Assembly (NCBI GenBank): GCA_036257895.1
Contig: DATAES010000225.1
Location: forward strand, 1-16,718
Length of the DNA stretch: 16,718 nucleotides
Reading direction: 5' to 3'
DNA from: DATAES01 sp036257895
GTDB taxonomy: Bacteria; Actinomycetota; Acidimicrobiia; Acidimicrobiales; JACDCH01
Both the position numbers and the translations under genes were made by a program. The notes beneath the pieces were generated by a model. The model ran no database searches. It saw only the letters and a list, made by a program, of their open reading frames with translations, and was not told the DNA's origin. Positions 13,820 through 16,718 of this stretch are shown here, in pieces (within the stretch, counting starts at the first letter, position 1; each line of letters begins with the position of its first letter).

Positions 13820-15007
13820 TCAGAAGCGCACCCGCTTCGGTTCGACGTGCTCGAGAGCCAACCAGTCCGCCATCGAGCGCAGCTCGGCATCGAGCTCTCC
13901 GGCGATGACCCTGACTCCTGCCGAATCGGTGTCCGCATCCTCCACGTGCGCTCCGAGCATCTGCAACGTCGAATGCTTGCGATCAGCCTTCACGTCGACA
14001 CGCGCGACGAGCCTGTCGTCGAGCAGGAACGGCAATACGTAATAGCCGTGCACGCGCTTGGGCGCCGGCGTGTACAGCTCGATTCGATAGCGCATGCCGA
14101 AGAGGCGCTCCGTGCGGTCGCGATCCCATACGAGCGAGTCGAACGGCGACAGCAGCGCGCGTGCGTGCACCCGCCGCGGCACGCGCGCCGACGAGTGAAG
14201 GAACGCCGCCTGCTTCCACCCCTCCACGCGGGTCGGGATCAGATCACCGGTCTCGACGAGTTCGGCCAGTCGCGGTCGAGCCTCGGTGACGCCGATACGG
14301 AAGTAGTCGGCGATGTCGCGGGCGGTAGCGATACCCAGACACCTGGCCGACTCCAGAAGCAGCGATCGCTGCGCGTCCTCGACCGTCGGCGTCGGTGCCG
14401 CGAGCACGTCGGCGGGTAGGACGCGCGTGGGGATGTCGTAGAGGCGTTCGAAGTTCCTTCCCCGACCCGAGGCCGCAACGTCGCCCGTGTAGAAGAGCCA
14501 CTCGAGCACGGACTTGCCGTAGGCCCATCCCCACCAGGGGCCGCGTTTGGTGCCGGGGTCGGTCAGGTCCGACGCCGCGATCGGGCCGCGCTCGGCGACC
14601 TCCGCCAGCACGCTTTCGACATAGCCCGGGCGGTCGCGCTGCATGCGAGCGACCAGCCGAAAGGCGCGAGTCTTCGCTCGTTCCATACGCCAGCGCAGCA
14701 GTGGATGGAACCTCACGGGGACCAGCGACGCCATGTGGCCCCAGTACTCGAACAGCTCGCGCCGGCGCTCCGTGAGGTCCATCAGCGCGGTGCGTGGATA
14801 GGGACCCAGGCGCGAGAACAGCGGCAGCTCGTGTGACCGGACGAGCACGTTGACGGAGTCGATCTGGAGGACACCGACGCGCCCGAGCGCTCGACGCACA
14901 TGACGAAGGTCGGACCGGCCGGACGGCGGCGGGTCGGTGAAACCTTGCGCGGCGAGGGCGATACGGCGGGCCGCCGCGTTCGAGACGCCGTCGGGCGGTC
15001 CGCGCAC
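13820..15007 (-). CDS. ycaQ: YcaQ/AlkX-family interstrand-crosslink DNA glycosylase (HTH_42)
   Basis: A 395-residue protein matching, from memory, E. coli YcaQ (AlkX, about 410 residues) over its whole length. Shared blocks include V-L-Q-I-D-S-V-N-V at 46-54, L-F-S-R-L-G-x-Y-P (63-71), E-Y-W-G-H (E. coli E-Y-W-A-H), L-S-P-F-D-x-x-V-W-D-R and Y-T-P-A-P-K-R near the C-terminus. The catalytic Q-x-D motif is intact (Q48-I-D50). E. coli YcaQ excises N7-alkylguanine and unhooks interstrand crosslinks made by nitrogen mustards, so this gene is likely a base-excision glycosylase of the tandem winged-helix type. The start is GTG 15007, with TAGGGT 5 nt upstream and no RBS. It is divergent from the ferredoxin gene and its stop abuts the SDR stop. 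Confidence 0.93.
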   Translation of the reverse strand: MRGPPDGVSNAAARRIALAAQGFTDPPPSGRSDLRHVRRALGRVGVLQIDSVNVLVRSHELPLFSRLGPYPRTALMDLTERRRELFEYWGHMASLVPVRFHPLLRWRMERAKTRAFRLVARMQRDRPGYVESVLAEVAERGPIAASDLTDPGTKRGPWWGWAYGKSVLEWLFYTGDVAASGRGRNFERLYDIPTRVLPADVLAAPTPTVEDAQRSLLLESARCLGIATARDIADYFRIGVTEARPRLAELVETGDLIPTRVEGWKQAAFLHSSARVPRRVHARALLSPFDSLVWDRDRTERLFGMRYRIELYTPAPKRVHGYYVLPFLLDDRLVARVDVKADRKHSTLQMLGAHVEDADTDSAGVRVIAGELDAELRSMADWLALEHVEPKRVRF

Positions 15008-15012
15008 GCCTC

Positions 15013-15018
15013 ACCCTA
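15013..15018 (-). promoter_or_regulatory. Candidate -10 box (TAGGGT) for ycaQ
   Basis: On the minus strand TAGGGT ends 5 nt before GTG 15007; no Shine-Dalgarno. Slightly closer than at the other leaderless-looking genes here. Confidence 0.3.
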
Positions 15019-15039
15019 CCGAGCGATAGGTTGCGCGAC

Positions 15040-15063
15040 CGGAACGTGACAACGGAACGTGAC
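15040..15063. repeat. Direct repeat CGGAACGTGAC x2, possible operator
   Basis: CGGAACGTGAC occurs at 15040-15050 and 15053-15063 (2-bp gap, 13-bp period). It lies in the 73-bp gap between the divergent ycaQ and ferredoxin genes, just upstream of the ferredoxin RBS (GGAGG, 15070-15074). It could be a regulator site for the ferredoxin operon or a chance duplication. Confidence 0.4.
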
Positions 15064-15080
15064 CAACTTGGAGGCAACCG

Positions 15081-15272
15081 ATGAAGGTCGTGGTCGACTT
15101 CGATCTGTGTGAGAGCAACGCGCTCTGCATGCAGGCCGCGCCCGAGGTATTCGAGGTTCGAGACGACGACTTCCTCTACGTGCTGCAGGAGAATCCACCC
15201 GAGGAGCTGCGGAGCAAAGTCGAAGAAGCCGTTCGCCGCTGCCCGAAACAGGCGATCACGCTCGAGGGATAG
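15081..15272 (+). CDS. [3Fe-4S] ferredoxin
   Basis: A 63-residue ferredoxin of the kind that feeds cytochromes P450 in actinobacteria. The cluster ligands are C10, C16 and C54 (C-x5-C ... C-P), with A13 where a fourth Cys would be, which indicates a 3Fe-4S cluster. The sequence A-P-E-V-F-E-V (20-26) and R-R-C-P-K-Q-A-I are family marks. It carries electrons in the cytoplasm from an NAD(P)H-dependent reductase to an oxygenase. The start ATG 15081 has a GGAGG 6 nt upstream. The FAD reductase follows 3 bp after the stop in the same frame. No P450 or other oxygenase partner lies beside it in the window, so the partner may be downstream or elsewhere. Confidence 0.95.
   Translation: MKVVVDFDLCESNALCMQAAPEVFEVRDDDFLYVLQENPPEELRSKVEEAVRRCPKQAITLEG
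15264..15269 (+). promoter_or_regulatory. Shine-Dalgarno (GAGGGA) that supports a CTG start for the reductase
   Basis: GAGGGA overlaps the last ferredoxin codons and lies 6 nt before CTG 15276, the right distance for initiation there. Confidence 0.5.
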
Positions 15273-15275
15273 GCG

Positions 15276-16457
15276 CTGGATGCCATCGCGGTCGTCGGCG
15301 CGTCACTTGCCGGCTTCCGCGCCGTCGAAGCGCTTCGCGAGGAGGGCTACTCCGGCACCATCACCGTGATCGGAGCAGAGCCCCATCTGCCGTACGACCG
15401 TCCGCCGCTGTCGAAGGATGTCCTCGCTGGCACCTGGGACGTGGACCGGTTGCCCTTGGCAGCTGTCGGCGTCGACGTGCACGACAAGGGCATCGAATGG
15501 CGGCTCGGTGTTGCGGCGCGGGCCCTCGATCTCACTGCCCGGCGAGTCGAGCTGGAGGACGGCTCGGCGGTTTCGTTCGACGGACTGGTGATCGCGACCG
15601 GCGCAAGGGTCCGCATGCTGCCCGGACAGCCCGACCTCGCCGGAATTCACACGCTGCGGACACTCGACGATTGCCTTGCGCTCCGCGCCGATCTCGACGC
15701 CACGCCATCCCGAGTGGTCGTCGTCGGCGCTGGATTCATCGGTGCCGAAGTGGCCGCAACGGCCCGCCAACGCGGCCTCGACGTCACGCTGCTCGAAGCA
15801 CTCGAGGTACCGCTGCAGCGCGTACTCGGCGATCGCATGGGCGCGGTCTGTGCGGACCTGCACCGCGACCAAGGCGTCGACCTCCGCCTGTCGAGCGGCG
15901 TGGACGCCTTCTTCGACGACGGGAGCGGCCGCGTCGCCGGAGTCGTGCTCTCGGACGGCACGACCGTCGAGGCCGACGTCGTGGTGGTCGGTGTCGGCGT
16001 CGTACCGAACACCGAATGGTTGAACGGCTCAGGACTCGTCATCGACAACGGTGTGGTGTGCGACGAGACCTGCCTCGCCGCGCCGGACGTCGTCGCCGCC
16101 GGCGACGTCGCGCGGTGGCCGAACCGTCGTTTCGACGAAGTCATGCGAGTCGAGCACTGGGAGAACGCGCAAGAGCAGGGCGCGCACGCAGCCCGCCGCC
16201 TGCTCGGCGACGCCGCGCCCTACGAGCCGGTGCCGTGGTTCTGGTCCGATCAGTACGACCGCAAGATCCAACTCGCGGGCCGCAGCGGTCCGAACGACGA
16301 GGTCCGGATCGTCGACGGCTCGATCGAGGAACGCCGATTCGTTGCCGTCTACGGGCGGGCCGGCAGGCTCGTCGGCGTCCTCGGCATGAACCGGCCGCGA
16401 CCGGTGATGCAGTATCGCCAGCTCATCGCCGACGGCGCGTCGTGGGACGAGATCTGA
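15276..16457 (+). CDS. FAD-dependent ferredoxin reductase (BphA4/PdR-like), non-canonical start
   Basis: A reductase of about 393 residues that passes electrons from NAD(P)H through FAD to the adjacent ferredoxin. Residues counted from CTG 15276: FAD Rossmann motif V-V-G8-A-S-L-A-G13, Y-D-R-P-P-L-S-K (40-47), A-T-G (108-110), NAD motif V-V-G151-A-G-F-I-G156, and V-A-A-G-D-V (273-278) that closes the FAD site; then a reductase C-terminal domain. The usual family start lies just before the first motif, but there is no ATG, GTG or TTG in frame between the ferredoxin TAG (15270) and the motif. CTG 15276, with GAGGGA 6 nt upstream, is the best candidate; GTG 15366 would delete the FAD motif. Read-through of the TAG would fuse the two proteins. 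Confidence 0.88.
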   Translation: MDAIAVVGASLAGFRAVEALREEGYSGTITVIGAEPHLPYDRPPLSKDVLAGTWDVDRLPLAAVGVDVHDKGIEWRLGVAARALDLTARRVELEDGSAVSFDGLVIATGARVRMLPGQPDLAGIHTLRTLDDCLALRADLDATPSRVVVVGAGFIGAEVAATARQRGLDVTLLEALEVPLQRVLGDRMGAVCADLHRDQGVDLRLSSGVDAFFDDGSGRVAGVVLSDGTTVEADVVVVGVGVVPNTEWLNGSGLVIDNGVVCDETCLAAPDVVAAGDVARWPNRRFDEVMRVEHWENAQEQGAHAARRLLGDAAPYEPVPWFWSDQYDRKIQLAGRSGPNDEVRIVDGSIEERRFVAVYGRAGRLVGVLGMNRPRPVMQYRQLIADGASWDEI

Positions 16458-16471
16458 TTCGAATTCCGCCG

Positions 16472-16518
16472 ACTATCGTGCATTGACCGCGCCACTGGCC
16501 ACGTCAATGCACGATGGT
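16472..16518. terminator. Strong hairpin between convergent genes (bidirectional terminator)
   Basis: Perfect 13-bp inverted repeat ATCGTGCATTGAC (16475-16487) / GTCAATGCACGAT (16503-16515), extendable to 16 pairs with one G-T, and a 15-nt loop. It starts 15 bp after the reductase stop and ends 4 bp before the stop of the converging minus-strand gene. There is no T-run, which is common for high-GC actinobacterial terminators. Confidence 0.7.
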
Positions 16519-16521
16519 TGG

Positions 16522-16718
16522 CTAGGAGGAGGCAGAAGCGTCCTCGAAGCTCGTCACGCAGGTCTGCAGCCCGTTCGCCAGCCCGTTGTTCGACGCATCG
16601 AAGCCTCGTCGAGCGAGCCCGGCTCGAAGAGCTCCGGTACGAAGTTGAACGTCTCGTCCTCATACGTCGCGCAGGTCTCGGTCCCGCCGGTGAGACCGTC
16701 CTCGAAGGCGTTCAGGCG
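16522..16718 (-). pseudogene. C-terminus of a minus-strand gene, apparently frameshifted (runs off window)
   Basis: I do not recognise the family. From base 16718 one frame reads R-L-N-A-F-E-D-G-L-T-G-G-T-E-T-C-A-T-Y-E-D and continues sensibly to S-L-D-E-A (16602), then turns into arginine-rich sequence and stops at 16554. A different frame picks up at 16602 with F-D-A-S-N-N-G-L-A-N-G-L-Q-T-C-V-T-S-F-E-D-A and stops at TAG 16522, next to the hairpin. The two parts resemble each other (G-L-x-x-G-x-x-T-C-x-T-x-x-E-D), so they look like two repeats of one protein, broken by a single-base shift near 16600-16605. This could be a real mutation, a sequencing error, or chance. Each repeat has one Cys. 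Confidence 0.5.

Noticed and set aside
16472..16518. End of an insertion sequence
   Set aside because: The inverted repeat is a close hairpin between two convergent stops, with no transposase or target duplication; a terminator explains it.

Overview
This is a dense, GC-rich, high-coding stretch that reads as chromosomal DNA of an actinobacterium. The strongest evidence is a perfect actinobacterial LexA/SOS box (TCGAAC-N4-GTTCGA) at the start of a DUF222/13E12-type HNH gene. Supporting signs are many apparently leaderless starts (TAnnnT a few bases before ATG/GTG) and a gene mix of crotonases, luciferase-like monooxygenase, EstB-like serine hydrolase, SDR and 3Fe-4S ferredoxin. The class Acidimicrobiia is a guess from gene style; there is no rRNA or marker gene to confirm it. 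I found no CRISPR array, tRNA, rRNA, transposase or prophage.

Layout, left to right. (1) 1-430, minus strand: the N-terminal part of a small membrane protein of the PLDc_N/SHOCT type, preceded by a small cysteine-rich protein. (2) 654-2764, plus strand: a PAS-GGDEF diguanylate cyclase with an intact active site and I-site, then a DsbA-like protein lacking the second active-site cysteine. (3) 2732-4722: two divergent crotonases, neither with the canonical hydratase glutamate pair; the second is translationally coupled to a 100-residue conserved protein. (4) 4741-6503: a secreted intradiol dioxygenase lipoprotein, divergent from an alpha/beta hydrolase. (5) 6560-9751, minus strand: an ArsR-type regulator overlapping an SRPBCC-PDZ fusion, then a GNAT acetyltransferase, then the SOS-controlled HNH gene. 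(6) 9832-13819: luciferase-like monooxygenase, serine hydrolase (minus), nitroreductase and SDR. (7) 13820-16457: a YcaQ/AlkX-type crosslink DNA glycosylase (minus), divergent from a 3Fe-4S ferredoxin and its FAD reductase. (8) 16472-16718: a strong hairpin, then the C-terminus of a minus-strand gene that appears frameshifted.

The genes do not form one pathway. Recognisable units are the ferredoxin/reductase electron-transfer pair (its oxygenase, probably a P450, is not in the window), the ArsR/SRPBCC-PDZ pair with a tandem operator, the crotonase pair, and two DNA-damage-related genes (HNH and YcaQ). The most notable points are: the FAD reductase has no ATG/GTG/TTG start and sits in frame behind a single TAG; two tandem GACA-N7-TGTC dyads precede the ArsR gene; the SOS box overlaps the start codon of the HNH gene; many gene starts look leaderless; and the convergent genes overlap or abut. 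I found no clear new defence or mobile system.
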